Part shown: in pieces, positions 26,734-39,216 of the stretch
How positions within the stretch are numbered: position 1 is the first letter of the stretch
Layout: each line of letters opens with the position of its first letter
DNA from: Clitopilus passeckerianus
Taxonomy: Eukaryota; Basidiomycota; Agaricomycetes; Agaricales; Entolomataceae
Assembly: GCA_944990035.1 (NCBI GenBank)
Contig: CALYLX010000141.1
Location: 124,001-188,000, forward strand
DNA: 64,000 bases
Direction: 5' to 3'
Notes under the pieces: model-generated
What the model saw: the letters and a program-made list of their open reading frames with translations, nothing else
Told to the model about the DNA's origin: nothing
Database searches by the model: none
Program-made: the position numbers and the translations under genes

Positions 26734-29112
26734 AGGGTGTCTTCGGTTGCCCTTGAGCTTCCATGACGGCCCTTGAAAACTTGCTCTTGCTTCGGATTTT
26801 CGGACCATAAAAGAACAGGACCTACGATGGACCAGCAGCATCAGCCTCACAGAGCTCTCGAGAACTAGAAGGACCTACGAATGGTATGGGCATCATGACG
26901 GCTCCGATTAATCCAAAGAGGGTGTTAGCCCATCTGTATCCGAGCTTGTCGTACATCTGAACCGTGAAGAGAGGGAAAGCGAAGCCCATGAGGTTTCCTG
27001 GTGATCGAATGAGTGTCCAAGAGAGGTCATGAGAAGCCGAAAGGACCTACGAGCTAGACTCTGACCAGCTAGGGCCGATGACGCAAATGGACCATAGCTA
27101 CGGAATGCAAATCAGCAAAAATAGGGCCTAAAATTTTCAGGAAGGACCTACCAATCCGCAAGATACGAGAAAACCGCGAGATACACGATGAAGGTCCCCC
27201 AGATAAATATCTGGTCGTTGTCAACAGCTGTCAGACGACATGGTACTTTTTCTGAGAAAAGGATCCACATACCGTGATGCCAAACATCATACCGATCCAA
27301 TGAACGTGCGCGTACGACGTCCAAGCGTAGATCAACATTCCAATGGGGATCATGGGTGCTGCGGCGCAGGCAGAATGAAGTCGCGCCTCTGGGCCCTTCG
27401 TAGGGTGATCTCGTCTAGAGAAAGATGAGTTATCAGATAAGGCTGCGGATGGGTGGGGATCACTCACTTGTAGAGGTACGCCTGAACGAAGTTGGAGCTG
27501 AAGCCTAGAAGAGAACCGACACTGAAAGAATTTCGTGAGCCGGGACCAAGTCGTACACCGGAAAAGATTTACATGAGAGTGATGAAGGCTAGACCGATTT
27601 GGCCGCTGTTGAAGCCATGAAGGGTCTTGAATGCTCCGCCGATGGACCTTGAGCATGGTTAGCGCGTGAACAAGACATTCGAACGTTGAAAGTTGGCCTT
27701 ACTCAATCATGCAGTAACAAACGCCCCAGAGGAATCCGATCCATAGACTGAAGCTTGCTACAATCGGTTCCGTGGTCATCAAGTCTGTGCCAGGCAGCCT
27801 CGTTAGCTATTCAACAACTGGGTGGCAAGAACCGACTTACAGACAGGCCGCGTGCAGGAGATGTAAATCATCGTCCTCAAGCTCGCCCTCTCATCCTCCA
27901 CCCTAGCTCTGTACCTCCGATCCCCGGTTTCCTTCCTGAGTTTCTTCGCAATGCGAGTGAGGAGCACGGCCGACCGCGTTTCCGCCATCAGCAAAGGCAC
28001 GAGGAGTGTATAAGCGCCAGAGTATCTGACAGCGGGGCGAGGTTAGCCTTCGACTCGAGCTCAAGCGTAATGAAAAGCAGGGGGACAACACGCGAATGGA
28101 TTGTGGAACGTACATCATCTGAATCCATTGAATCCACCTCCAACCTAGATGAGGATTCATCTCGACCCAGCCGCCCATGAGAGGACCGTATCCAGTACCA
28201 CCAATTGCAGCGACGGCGAATATTGACATCGGTAAACCGCGCCTGAAATTGGGAAGTTAGTTCGTGCTTGACCGAGGCCGAGACCAGAGAATGAGTCACT
28301 TACTGGCTAGGCGGCCAGATGTCGGCTATTGTACCACCAACCATAGTGGCACCTGTTGAGCCGAAGGCACCTTGCAAGAACCGACATATGAGGACGGTTT
28401 GGATATTTTTAGCCCTGTAGCCAAAAAATAAGGTAGGGTGCAGGTATATGAGAGACGAGGGGACGTACATTGCTATTGCCAGGAACATCAGGAGGAAGCC
28501 GATGGAGGAGGCAATGTACAAAGGCTGTCGGCCGAACTCTTCACTGAAAGAAGCAGTGACGAGAGGAGTAACACCAAAACCTAGCGCGTAGAGACTGAGG
28601 CCGAGGGTAGCTTGGAATACTGTACAGTTCAAGTCCTTGGTCATCTGGTCAAAGCCAAGGTTATAGGCAGACGCGGAAGACGCTGGGCGAGACGTTAGGC
28701 CAGAAAGACGCAAACACAACGCGTCAGACCCACCTGAGATAACTGTGAATAGAATGGCCATTGCAGTGATGGTACATCTTTTCTTGAGGGTGAAGTTGTC
28801 CGGGTTGCGCTTGTCCCCTTCCTCGAAGTCGATCTATACGCCGGGATTAGACGATGGGCACGATCCAGCGGGTTATGGGGAACAACTACTAACATAGATA
28901 GGCTCCTCAGCTCCACCTTTTTCGCTGAGATCTTCGGAGGAAGCCTTCAGCGACGGTGACTTTGTTCCAATGAGAGTGACATCATTTTGGCCCGATGCTA
29001 GGCTCAACCGAGGATCCAGAGGAGTTTGGATATCCTCAACGGACTTCGCAACAACGCCCTCGTCGCGCAAGGTATTTTTCGAGGGGCCAACTTCCAATGC
29101 AGGGGAGTGCAT
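26734..29112 (-). CDS. DHA1-type MFS drug/polyamine transporter
   Basis: A cytoplasmic N-terminus (MHSPALEVGPSKN...) precedes DFEEGDKRNPDNFTLKKR and 12 predicted membrane segments. DHA1 landmarks are NLGFDQMTKDLNC, GLSLYALGFGVTPL, motif A-like SEEFGRQPLYIASS, RFLQGAFGSTGATMVGGTIA, DIWPPSQRG, AAIGGTGYGPLMGGW and FKTLHGFNSGQIGLAF. The last intron joins MMPIPF to VLFFYGPKIRSKSKFSR, the usual family ending. Such proteins are proton antiporters exporting drugs, polyamines or metabolites at the plasma membrane; the substrate is unknown. The upstream frame begins at GTG, so the ATG at 29112 is used. No break was found. Confidence 0.88.
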
Positions 29113-29668
29113 GGTTGGGCGATCAGACGGGTGTGGTCTGGTGGTCGGTGCCACTCGTGAGCTATTTAAATGTTTTGATCAATGAAAGAAGCTCGCGACT
29201 ATGACATGCGAAAACCTACCCGTCGAGCGATATCAAGCCGGCGGGTGTACTTTACGCAGTAGCCCACGTTTCAAATCCTTTTGGCTCTTGATATCTAATC
29301 CAGATCGATATTGCCTGAGTCAGACGGCTTGCCGAGGGGGCCCAATGGAGGGTCGAACCTGGGTTGAACAAGGCGGATTATGGTTGAGCTGAGGTTAACG
29401 CCATTTAAGCCTCCAATCACTATAAGTGTAGGCGGAACTCCAGCGGAACCCAAGTAAAGATTACCACAGGGAATATTTCTGAAGCGCTAGTGTTGGACAC
29501 ATGGGGACACATGGCCAATGAGAGTCAAGAAGAGGCCGGTCTAAAGAAGATCCTTCGTCGGCAGAAGACTCGGGCAACAGGAACCAATCCGAAAGCCGGC
29601 TGACTCAGCCCAATGTGATGCCTTTTGGGTTTGATCTGGAAAACCGCCGCATCGTCCAACAGGTTCGC
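29113..29668. other. Divergent promoter region
   Basis: The 5' flanks of the MFS and flavin-reductase genes. No gene is seen. An in-frame ATG at 29618 could extend the latter protein by 17 residues. Confidence 0.45.
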
Positions 29669-30487
29669 ATGTCCGGTATCGTGACCTCGACTTCCAAGCG
29701 TATATCCTCTTGCCTGCTTCGAGGTCGGCTGCGCGTTCAATTAGCTCGCTACTACAGCGGTAGTCCGCAGCGCCAGAATAGCGTCGAACAGTTCAAGGAT
29801 TTACTGCGGAAGACAGCTCAACCGGTTGCAGTAGTAACTGCTCGCAATATCGGCAATGGAACCGTCGCTGACGAACATCCTTACCATGGCGCTACATTAT
29901 CATCGTTCACGTCCATAGCTATGGTCCCATACCCCCTTATATCCTTTGCCTTGAGGATACCCTCTCGCATGGCCACAATACTGAGGCAGAACGAACCTTT
30001 GCACCATTCCCAAACTGCTTCGGACGCGTCTCCCGATCCCACCCAAAACGCTTCCTACTCGCAAGGCACCATGGTCATCAATCTCCTTTCGGCTGCGCAA
30101 GCATCTATCTCGCACAAATTCTCAAGAGCAGACCTATACCCACATCCATTCGCCTCCGTCCCTTATACCCTCACTTCTGAAGGGGTACCTGTACTGGACG
30201 GATGTTTAGGCGCATTCACTTGTCATCTCGCGGCACCGGCTATACCTCTGCACGATCTGCAGTTTCTTTCTGGTCTCGGGCGGTCGGAGGGTACGAGGAG
30301 TGACGCAGAGGTCAAGCAGGCAGAGCTTCGGAGCAGCTCGGAGTTATTCATTGCTCAAGTCACTCGCATTGAAGGCGTTCAGCACAAGGAGCTCGACGAG
30401 GAACCTCTGGACAAGCAACCGCTGATTTATTATCATCGCGGGTATACCTCCTGCATCGAGAGCCCCCTCCTCCGACCGAAAGTATAA
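29669..30487 (+). CDS. Flavin-reductase-like (FMN-binding split-barrel) protein, probably mitochondrial
   Basis: This single-exon, 272-residue protein has an Arg/Ser-rich, acid-free N-terminus (MSGIVTSTSKRISSCLLRGR) that looks like a mitochondrial presequence. The flavin-reductase-like domain follows: RKTAQPVAVVTA, the FMN-binding loop HGATLSSFTSIAMVPYPL, SFALRIPSRM, VINLLSAAQ and VLDGCLGAFTCHL. Such domains bind FMN and reduce flavins or use them in small oxidoreductions. A partner enzyme is not visible. The ATG chosen gives the best targeting peptide; an upstream ATG at 29618 is in frame. Confidence 0.85.
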   Translation: MSGIVTSTSKRISSCLLRGRLRVQLARYYSGSPQRQNSVEQFKDLLRKTAQPVAVVTARNIGNGTVADEHPYHGATLSSFTSIAMVPYPLISFALRIPSRMATILRQNEPLHHSQTASDASPDPTQNASYSQGTMVINLLSAAQASISHKFSRADLYPHPFASVPYTLTSEGVPVLDGCLGAFTCHLAAPAIPLHDLQFLSGLGRSEGTRSDAEVKQAELRSSSELFIAQVTRIEGVQHKELDEEPLDKQPLIYYHRGYTSCIESPLLRPKV

Positions 30488-31136
30488 CAGTACCTCCAAA
30501 GAAGAACGTCATTCATTACCCCCGGTACCAAGCAGCACGAAGTGCCAACGCTCCAAACGCTGCAATTACTGCCATTCGATATCAAACCTGACTGGTAACC
30601 GCATCCTTCACATCATTTGGTTGTGAAAACGCGAATAGTTCCCATGAATATAGAAATCTTGCTTTGCAAGCAAAACCTATTATTCAGATCCCGAGATGAA
30701 TATCAGGTTCTTTCTTCCACTTGACGTTCATCAAGTCAGAAAGAATAGATGCTATGAATACTCGATAATCTCGACCTAGCCGTGCTGTGTCGAATAGCTA
30801 CCATTTACTGGGAATATACAAGATCCTTCTCCCTCATTGCACCTCATTTGCTCCTGCTCAAAGTTCATAAAAATCGTCGATAAGTTCGGTCCGATCCCGA
30901 CCAACAAGGTCGGCGCGGTTTGCCGGCTGCCCACGTGACGTAGCCAAGACGCCGGACCTGCCAAAGAATCGACCATGGCATGGCCAAAGCCAGAACGTCG
31001 AAATTGAATCTGGGTCAAAAATTGCGATCTACCTCAATTTAATCTAGATCTTTACTTACTTGCGCCATACAACAGAGAACGGCTTCTTTCAATCGAGATC
31101 GCGTCAACTACCAGAATTTTAGGTGAGGAAGCCAGT
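30488..31136. other. Intergenic
   Basis: No supported gene; 3' flank of the flavin-reductase gene and upstream part of the ankyrin pseudogene. Confidence 0.45.
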
Positions 31137-32210
31137 TTGAACAAACAAGTAGCAACGGCAATTTACAAAGACCGTCAACTACTCTTATCAGACGCCGAAC
31201 GAGCTACCATTCATAGATCCAGAAAGCTGGAGATTAAGAAGGGTAGGACTCATGGATGTCCTCGAACCGCTTTGGTCGGCATGGGATCATACTGCCCGAA
31301 CTATCAAGCTGCTTCAAGTTGTCAGCTATCCCAAGGAACCAAGGAGTGGTGTGACCTACTGCTAGATCTAGGATCGCTCGCTACCGCCCTGCCTAGCATC
31401 CACAGCGGCCTGATTTACCTGCAATTTCGGCGCGGTGGACGATTTGATCCCGACGGTGATCCCCCTCCTGCGTTAGCTGCAGAACGAAGGAGTGCAAAAT
31501 GTGTTGAGGCTCTTTTGGACCATGAAAGGGTGGACCCCAATGCAGTTCTCCGCTGGAATCTGAGGACGGCATTGCATTCCACCATAACTTCTAGTCACCC
31601 ACGCTTGTCGATCGTTAAACGGTTGCTTGCCTGTGAGTCCCTGAATGTTAATGCCTGAGACATCATCAGCAGAACACCCTTGAGCTAGGCGACATATTAC
31701 GGATGTCTAGAATATTTGGACCATCTACTCACCAGGAAGGATATCGACGTTAACACAGCCGATGCTCAACACATGACACCCTTAAATTGAGCGGCCAACA
31801 AAGGACTTGACGGTATCATGCGTTCTCTCCTGACCAAGGATGGTATAGACATCAATTCACGGAACCTGGATAACTGCACCCCCCTGATATGGTCTGCTTA
31901 TCGTGGCCATACCGGTGTCGCTCGACTGTTACTTCTGCAAGATCGCATTGACATCAACATCCAGGACTCGTCCGGAAGAACTGCACTAGCATGGGCATCT
32001 TATCAAGGGATGGAGGAAATAGTCCAATTGCTCCTCTTGCGCGACGAAGTGGACGCTACGCTCGCTGACAACCAACACCGTAGCCCAATCGAGCCTGCTC
32101 CCATGGGGAGACAGAGCTTCGTTGTCGATCGCCTATCCGCACATCTCGGTATTGAAAATGCCACCATCTCTATCTCCCAAACAACGGAAACGGCGGACGT
32201 TGAACGTTGA
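31137..32210 (+). pseudogene. Ankyrin-repeat protein pseudogene
   Basis: One frame encodes consecutive ankyrin repeats of about 33 residues: SAKCVEALLDHERVDPNA, LSIVKRLLACESLNVNA, CLEYLDHLLTRKDIDVN, GIMRSLLTKDGIDINSRN, VARLLLLQDRIDINIQD and EEIVQLLLLRDEVDATL. It is interrupted by three in-frame stops: TGA after LNVNA, TAG in TPLS-stop-ATYYG and TGA in TPLN-stop-AANKG. The last two sit where ankyrin repeats normally have Trp. Reading continues intact after each stop, so the gene was lost by point mutations. The 5' end is unclear; a possible start is the ATG at 31252. The intact ancestor was probably a scaffold or NACHT/ankyrin-type protein fragment. Confidence 0.85.
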
Positions 32211-32416
32211 AGACGTGCCCAAGATCGAGGTTCAGATGCAGGTGTCACCTCAAGAAGCGGCCACCTGATTCGAATAACCAACAAGAGTTCAGACACAGGT
32301 TTGTGGATGTTTTTCGTTGATGAGCTGTATTATCATTAAATATGTGCAGAGTTTTACAGTTGAGCATGATACAGAGCTGACAACGCGAAAACGGAGGAAC
32401 AGGAAAGCACATGGGA

Positions 32417-35400
32417 CTAGAACTTCATAAAAGAAAACAAAGAGTTGAGGTCCACCCATTTCGTGGCCGATTGGTCGAGATATTTGTCCACGCAGTTGCG
32501 GAGTATTTCTAACAGTTGTAGATTATTGACGACGATGCCCTTAACTGCTGATTGACCTTGATCATAGAATGTAAGCGATCGTTTTAGAGAAAACTCGGGA
32601 GAAAAGTTACCTGAACCAGCCACTGCCTCTGCGTGCTCGCCGTCAAAGAGATGTCGGAAGTATCGCAATTGCGTAAAGAGCTCTTCATCGGTAACCTATT
32701 GGAGAGTGCAAGGTTAAATGGCATGAACAGGAGGAGATGAGCAAGACGAGTACCTCGTATGCAACAGTGCTTGAACATGATGAGAGGACGCATCGCCTGC
32801 CGTAGACGCCCATCATTCTCGTTCTATTCTGACATTGTTCATCCGTGCATCGTGTCCAACCCTCGTAATACTTGTTGATATAGCTGCGTATCTGGATTTC
32901 GAGCTGTACCGCTAGTCGTCCAACCTTGATAGGCTCTTTGCACCCCAAACATGTTGGCCCCTCCGATTTGAGGATAAGGGGCTTCGAGACCGGCATGTTA
33001 GTTGATGTCGATCTAAGGAGATTCCATGATCCCACTCACCTTGCCACTATAAAGAGGCTCGAAGGCAGTCTCAGCCGTGCAATGACACTTAACAAGGAAC
33101 GGTTTGCACTTGGCATAGCGCTGGGCATCCGTCTTCTGGGAATCGAATGTTGCGAAAACATTCTCTTCCTGGCCCCCAGTAGAGTTGCGATACCTAGAAG
33201 GGTCCAATCCTACATATGTGGTGAGGCCTCAAGCCTTGGTCAAATTCAACCCTTCTTACCGAGGCACTCCGCAAGCCTTGATCTCTCTGTACCCTCGATA
33301 GGATCACACAGACGTTCGATAGGTGGCAGGACTTGATGAGAGAGGTAGTAGTCGAAGTCTGGGCCAATAATCAGTCAAATGATGATGTAAACGTCGGGAA
33401 AGCCACCTACCAATCTTCAACTCAGATCCAGCCTTCCTCAACTCATCGGGATGCTTGGCTCGCTCGGCCTGACTTGTTTTAACTTCGTCTCCTTCATCAT
33501 CCAAGCAGAATATGTAAGGTATGACATCTCCAGACCGAGCAGTGCCACCCCTTTCCTTCATCCTAAGTGCGACTTGTACGTGAGGTTGACTTTTCTTATC
33601 GGGGTACGCTTCAGGTTCTTTGCCAAGCCGCTATTTATGAGAGCTCAGTATCGTGCGGTCAATAGCTAATAGCGTACAACATACCTTGAAGATGATGAAT
33701 TCATCAAGTGGTACCTTGCCTGCTCGAACATTTTCCCCGACAGAACGCAGGTACTCGTGGATATTTTCAACCGCTATTTCGGTCGATTCTCCGGACAGAA
33801 CTTGCTCAAGAACATACCTATATCTGTCAGCAGGGCTTCATATGAGAGTTAGGACACGCTTACTGTGATACATTCTTCGAGAGAGCGCTGTACTCTCGTC
33901 GTTTCATGTCTAGACCCTTGACTTCCGTCTTGGTTCTCGTGCCATCTTCGACTTTGATGGCGGCATATTTTTTCTTTTGGAGAAGCAACAGGCGTTGGAA
34001 GATTCCATCGAGGTCGATCTCAAGAAGTTTGTAGGTGTCGTTGACGGCTTTCTTGAACTCGGCTGAAATCCGCAAGGCCTCTGGGAGTTCAGTCACACCA
34101 GAGTTGACGAACACGGAGTCCGTGTCTCCGTAGACAACCTATAAATGTAAGTTGCGTTAGCAAAAGAAAGGAAGCAGTACAGCAGGGCCACGCACATCAA
34201 GCTCCTTGCTCTCGGCCAGTTCCCTGGTATGTGTCAAGATTTCACGACCTTTGAACGTCGTGAGAGCAGCCAGCGGTCGAGCGTAATATCTTGAATATTC
34301 GAACCCAAGACAACCATACATGGAATTGGCGGTAAGCTTGAGAGCCATTTGCTTCACGTCATACTGCAGGGGAACTAAGACTCCAGGAAGCGTAGAATGT
34401 AGAGGCAAAACGCACCTGCAGTAGTTGGGATGGCGTAGCAGACTTGTCCTTCATAAGTGATTTCACTGCTCTTCGGCGACTGACAAGAGTAGCAATAAGC
34501 CTGGGTAAAACACCCTGTGGCACTTCCGAGCTGGGTGGTTCTGGAATCTTCTCTTCACCATTCTACAGGAGAACACTAGTTCAGTCATTGCCTACGGTGA
34601 AAACGCAGGAACCGACCTCATCAAGTTCCTCAGTACTCTCCACAGTAGTGAAATCAATATTCCACTCCTGGATGATACTGGGGTATAGCGAGTTGAAATC
34701 CATGACCAAGATGAACTTGTCGTAAAGCCCTCGCTTGGGTTCAAAGACAAGACCACCCTTGTACTTGTCTTTCTTCTTGCTCTTTCCTGCACTACCCTTT
34801 CCTCCTTTGGACCCAGTGGCTTCATCGTCCTCCCTTCCTTCGAGAGCAGCGTTCTCTGCCTTGACGGCTGCCAATGCTTTCGAGCCATACAACTTGTCTG
34901 GGGAGATATACTTGAGGCGATGAAACTCATGGAGCAGAATGTATTCGTTCCGTTCAGCTCGACCACCATTGAGCGTCTTATTCCTGAAAGGAAGTCAATT
35001 TCAGAAGCTGACTCTAGAGGGACGGCCATGACGACTTACCAAGCGTTACCAGCCAAATTTGTGAGCACCCGGGTCAGTGCCAGCATCTGCACCTTCCAGA
35101 CGATAGCCATGCCATAATGTGCATCAAGCTCACAATGCCTCACGTACACCATAAGCCTCTCCGGATTGGAGAGCGTCCCGTCAAAGTAGGACGCAGTATC
35201 ATCTGGGTCGATATCTTGGCGCTCATGGTTCAAGTTTGTCCGAACCATTTCGGTGAGGGACCACGTCGTTGACACGATCATGCTCTAGCGCACAGAAGTC
35301 AGCACCACGTCTTGTAGTAAAAGATAGGAGAAACCCACTTTCGCTCCATCACTGGCCAGGTCACAAACCAGCCTTCCACTAAGTAGCCTTAGCTGCGCTC

Positions 35401-37878
35401 CTGTACCACCGCCCTGCTTGCCCAAGTTATGAGGCCACTTCGCTCTCCTAAACCTGCCCACCCTACTCCAGTGCTCGACTTTCAGCTCTTTCATGCGAAG
35501 TAGAAGAACGTCGAGATCATTCGCGAGGAAGGAGTGTCCGATAAGAACGTCTGGGTCCGACTTGTGGATAGTCACTGTAGGGATATTGGCTCAGTGACTA
35601 CGAGGACAGAAGAAAGGTAAAGCTTACTCAAAAGGCTGGTCAGAAGCATCCTCTCGTTCTTCACAGGCGTGACCGTCGTCGCTCCCTTCCTTCGATCCGT
35701 AGCTTGCTTCTCGAAGCCACCAGGGAACCTGTCCGCCAAAGGACGGACGAAAGTATGGACGCTACAAGGGAGCTTCTCTGGTGGTGTCGGGTCATCAATG
35801 TTCACTGAGAAGGATTCGTAATTGAGATGAAGCTCTGCTGGGAGATGGGTGTTGACATACTATTTCTCCAGATCCTGACCGTCGCACAAACCACCTCCCT
35901 CATGTTTTGCTGATGATTCACGATCGTCCTGACGCAGACACTCGCCATAGTGAGGGGCGGAAGGTCCTTGTACAAGTTCGCCGACATGCCCTTCGGGGCA
36001 TCAGGTATCGTTTCCGGGAGCGGATTGATGTCCTTAGGATCGGTGACAGTAGCTTCAACCTTGCACCACGAAACCTGTGCCTCCTGTTAGTACGTTGCAG
36101 GTGAATACCAAGGAACATGTACATACCCCTTTAAACTCGACTTGAGGATTCTTGATTTCAAGCCAACAAGAGCCCATGATTTTTCGCTTGAGGACCAGAA
36201 GCTCGAAAGCGCTGGTATTCGTCCCCATGATCTTCTCGATATTCGGAGTAGCTGAATCAACAGGGAGTACGGGGTCTATAACCAGAGCAATTCGTTGTCA
36301 GAAAATCACAAACGTGCTGGCGAAAGATGACTGACCATTAAACCCATAAACGACCTTCAACCACTCCCTTTCCTCCCTCTCCTCCTTCGTCTGACCAAAA
36401 ACACACTTCCTCTTCACAAACTTCCCCCTCCACCCGCCAACCTTGAAGTTCTTCCTCAGGTACTCAAAATCCGATTGTACGTCCGCTTTGCTGGGAACAA
36501 TATCCGTTTCGACCAGTATCCCCCTCCTGGGGTCATCTGGATAATCCGGGTCTGGCTCTTGGAATGCTCGGAAAGGGCGGGGGAGGACGTATAGATTTCG
36601 CTGGATATTGGTGACGGTGATACAACATGATATCCACTGCGGCGGAGAGGATGGGGAGGAAGCTGGTGAAGGCGAGAGGACTTTCCCAATGAAGTAGACG
36701 TTGCCCTCGTGTTCGAGATAATCCAGCCAGTAGAACCTCAAAGAACCATCAGGTTCCAGGACGTTCGCCTCGCCTCTCTTTTCAGGCGAAGACGAGGATC
36801 CTGTACCAGACCCCAACGTGTCCAGCGGCTCGTCCTTGACGTTCGCAGCCAGGGAGTCATAAACCGACAACCAGCCCGGCTTCGTGTCAAGGTCGGCTTT
36901 GGGCGCTGCCGCTCGGCGTGCAATCTTGAATTCCACAGGTTCTGGTTTGACAACAGGCTTCGACGGACCGATGTCGTCCAGGTCCATGTCGTCAATATCG
37001 TTGAAAGAGTCCATATCGATATCGTCGAAATCGGACGAGGCGGCGCTGTTTACTTCTAGCTTGGCGAGTTTGGATGTGGTGTGCGGGGTGATTCCGTCGT
37101 CCTCGATCTTGGGTTTCTTGTAGGGGCTGGAGAAGGTGTACGCGTCGTCTGATGTGGGGTAGGTGTCTTCAGGAGGACCGTCAGAGGAGAAGTCGTCGTA
37201 GTTAGGCTCTCTGTGAGCCTTGTAGCCATTGCCATGATGTCGTCGTGGAGGTGGTGGGGAAGGGGATTCGTAGCGGCTCGGTGATGGCTTCCGTTTGCGC
37301 GAGGCAGGGACCAGAGCTGGTGCAGCGTCCATGGTACCCAACAGAGAAGCCATGAAGTCAGATTCTTGTTCCACCGTCTTGGTGGGTCTGTATGCGTTCA
37401 TGGTAACGGGTGCAGGAGCTTCACGTTCTACGGTCGATTTCGCTTTGATCCTGGATTTGTCAACTTTCTTGGGTTTCTTTGCTGGAGGACACGTCAGTTA
37501 GACGCGTTGAAAGGAGTTTGGGGAAGAGATCTTACATTTCTTCGTTCGCTCTACTTCCTCATCAGACTCATCGTCGCGTCCGTCGTTCCAATCTTCCTCC
37601 ATCCCATTATCAACATATCCAGAAGGCCCATCATCTTCAATGAAATCGTCCTCTTGGAGGCGACCCTTTACTATGAGCTTATAGTCCGATTCAGAGACCT
37701 CATCGTAGATATCTGTGTTGGAATCCTAACAGCACATTGACCACGATGGATTAGCCTATTCGTCCACGAACATTCCATGACAGAAAACACGTACTTTGAA
37801 CTCTCGACCACCTCCTTGACGCGCCTTTTTCAGTTGAGCAAGTGCTGCGAGCTTTTCTGCCTTGGTTTTGGAGGACAT
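32417..37878 (-). CDS. POL1: DNA polymerase alpha catalytic subunit
   Basis: A large multi-exon gene for the family-B polymerase that extends RNA primers in the polymerase alpha-primase complex. The N-terminus has the conserved [15 protein letters not shown] and [15 protein letters not shown] blocks. The inactive exonuclease-like region includes [17 protein letters not shown]. Polymerase motif A ([18 protein letters not shown]), motif B ([19 protein letters not shown]) and motif C ([14 protein letters not shown]) are complete. The C-terminal metal-binding region includes KCHC...LYSGK and the cysteine cluster CLGCKEP...CTDEQCQNR, which dock the B subunit. The end [20 protein letters not shown] matches the family. 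Start is the ATG in [20 protein letters not shown]. It appears intact. Confidence 0.96.
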
Positions 37879-38378
37879 GGCCCCTCTTCAGCGGCAAAAG
37901 GGTATGCTGTTGGTGGTATTCTTGCGTGTGGTAGAGTGCAAGTCGCGTCCCTGCGCGTGTCACGGTAATTTCTCGCGCACGTGTGGGATTCTGAGTTAAC
38001 GTAAGCAAACCCTTCCTGCTTTAGTCCGTCCTCCTCGAACCGCCTCAGCACGTTTACGAATCTATGGTTCATACAGAAATTCCCGGATTATTTGGGCTAC
38101 GAATGCCCATGCCCTCGAACATTGTTGCCATCTCAGGCAAAAAATCGCGTTTTTTGGTCCAGTTGACTGCAATCAAGATACATTTCGAGTTTAAGCAAGT
38201 ACTTCCAGTGTCGGAAGCCAACCCTAGGTCATTTCACACAAAGAAACTTCTCCATCGAACCCGGGGAGACTCTAACACTAGGGGGTTGTCATCGTCAAAT
38301 CCTTGTCCAATCCCCAGTCCTGACATTTCATCAGCTCGACCTCCAAGTTGGAGTTGCGTGGCTGTGTGATCTTTGTAT
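37879..38378. other. Intergenic between POL1 and tRNA-Lys
   Basis: The POL1 promoter side. A possible Cell-cycle-box-like acgcgt or Mbp1-type site was not found with confidence. No gene is seen. Confidence 0.4.
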
Positions 38379-38469
38379 GCCCGCCTAGCTCAATCGGATA
38401 GAGCGTCAGACTCTTATGATATGCTAGTGCGGAATCTGAAGGCTGCGAGTTCGACCCTCGCGGTGGGCT
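38379..38469 (+). tRNA. tRNA-Lys(CTT) with 17-nt intron
   Basis: The acceptor stem GCCCGCC pairs with GGTGGGC with one G-T. The D-arm (GCTC/GAGC), anticodon stem TCAGA/TCTGA and T-arm GCGAG-TTCGACC-CTCGC are all intact, with discriminator T. The anticodon CTT is at 38413-38415. A 17-nt intron at 38417-38433 lies between positions 37 and 38, the standard nuclear tRNA intron site. The internal A and B boxes are normal. Confidence 0.95.
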
Positions 38470-38847
38470 ATTTTTGTTCTTGGGTGTATGTTTCCTTCCA
38501 TGACCGCCCTCGTCACAAACCAAGTAACCCCAAAATTCAAAATCCAGTCTCGGCATATCATATCATTTATGTCACGAACTCATGATCATTATCTTTTCAC
38601 ACCCCTCAGCCCCCCCCCCATCGTGTTTTGAGCGGGCGTGCAGCCACCCATGATCATCCCTCAGCCACGAACTGTTGAATACGCTGTTCAATCTGCCGCT
38701 TGTTTTTCCGTGGCTGGTCATTCTGGATATACCCCTTGCGCCCTGATACCGAGTGGTGTTGTTCAATGTCGTCCAGCGGTACTCAGTGGCTTCCTTGAGT
38801 TACATTGATTCCTTGAAATCCCACAACTGTCTGCGAACTTTCCGAGC
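38470..38847. other. Intergenic
   Basis: This stretch holds a poly-C run near 38611-38620. No gene is seen. Confidence 0.5.
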
Positions 38848-38855
38848 TATTTTTA
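38848..38855 (+). promoter_or_regulatory. Weak TATA-like box of eight-cysteine gene 1
   Basis: TATTTTTA lies 79 nt before the 5'UTR intron donor (38927). This is the same spacing as the stronger TATA boxes of the three sister genes. Confidence 0.35.
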
Positions 38856-38979
38856 GATTTTAAGAAGGTTAAAAGCCAATTCCACGGACTCCCTGCCTTC
38901 AGGAATTCATTCAGCTTTATACTCCGTGAGTTCCATCTTTCATCCTAGTCTGGAGTGTCACTAATGATTACTTTTCAGA

Positions 38980-39216
38980 ATGAAATCAATCCCAACATTC
39001 GCAGCCATCGTCGCTATCCTCAGCTCACTCGCTGCCGTTCAAGCAGCCCCTCAGATCCTCGATCCGCCTCCTCCGTGCAAACCGACCAAACTCACCTGCG
39101 CTTGCCCCGATTATATTCGTGTCTGCCCTCCGGGATATACGAGTGTCACGAAAGCTTCACCTCCATGCTGTTGTCCGTATACGACATGTGTGCTCAATCC
39201 TAACTACGGGCCTTGA
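38980..39216 (+). CDS. Small secreted eight-cysteine protein 1
   Basis: This 78-residue protein has a signal peptide (MKSIPTFAAIVAILSSLAAVQA). The short mature chain carries the pattern C-x6-C-x-C-P-x5-C-x13-CCC-x4-C, seen as CKPTKLTCAC, then VCPPGY and SPPCCCPYTTC. Eight cysteines suggest four disulfides. The coding part is a single exon; a 52-nt intron at 38927-38978 ends one base before the ATG. It is the first of four tandem relatives, all on the plus strand. The pattern does not match hydrophobins, cerato-platanins or CFEM proteins as I know them. Function is unknown; a secreted effector-like or cell-wall-active role is a guess. Confidence 0.85.
   Translation: MKSIPTFAAIVAILSSLAAVQAAPQILDPPPPCKPTKLTCACPDYIRVCPPGYTSVTKASPPCCCPYTTCVLNPNYGP

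Noticed and set aside
38373..38585. 70-residue open frame over the tRNA
   Set aside because: The sequence folds as a complete tRNA-Lys(CTT) with a standard intron; the frame is incidental.
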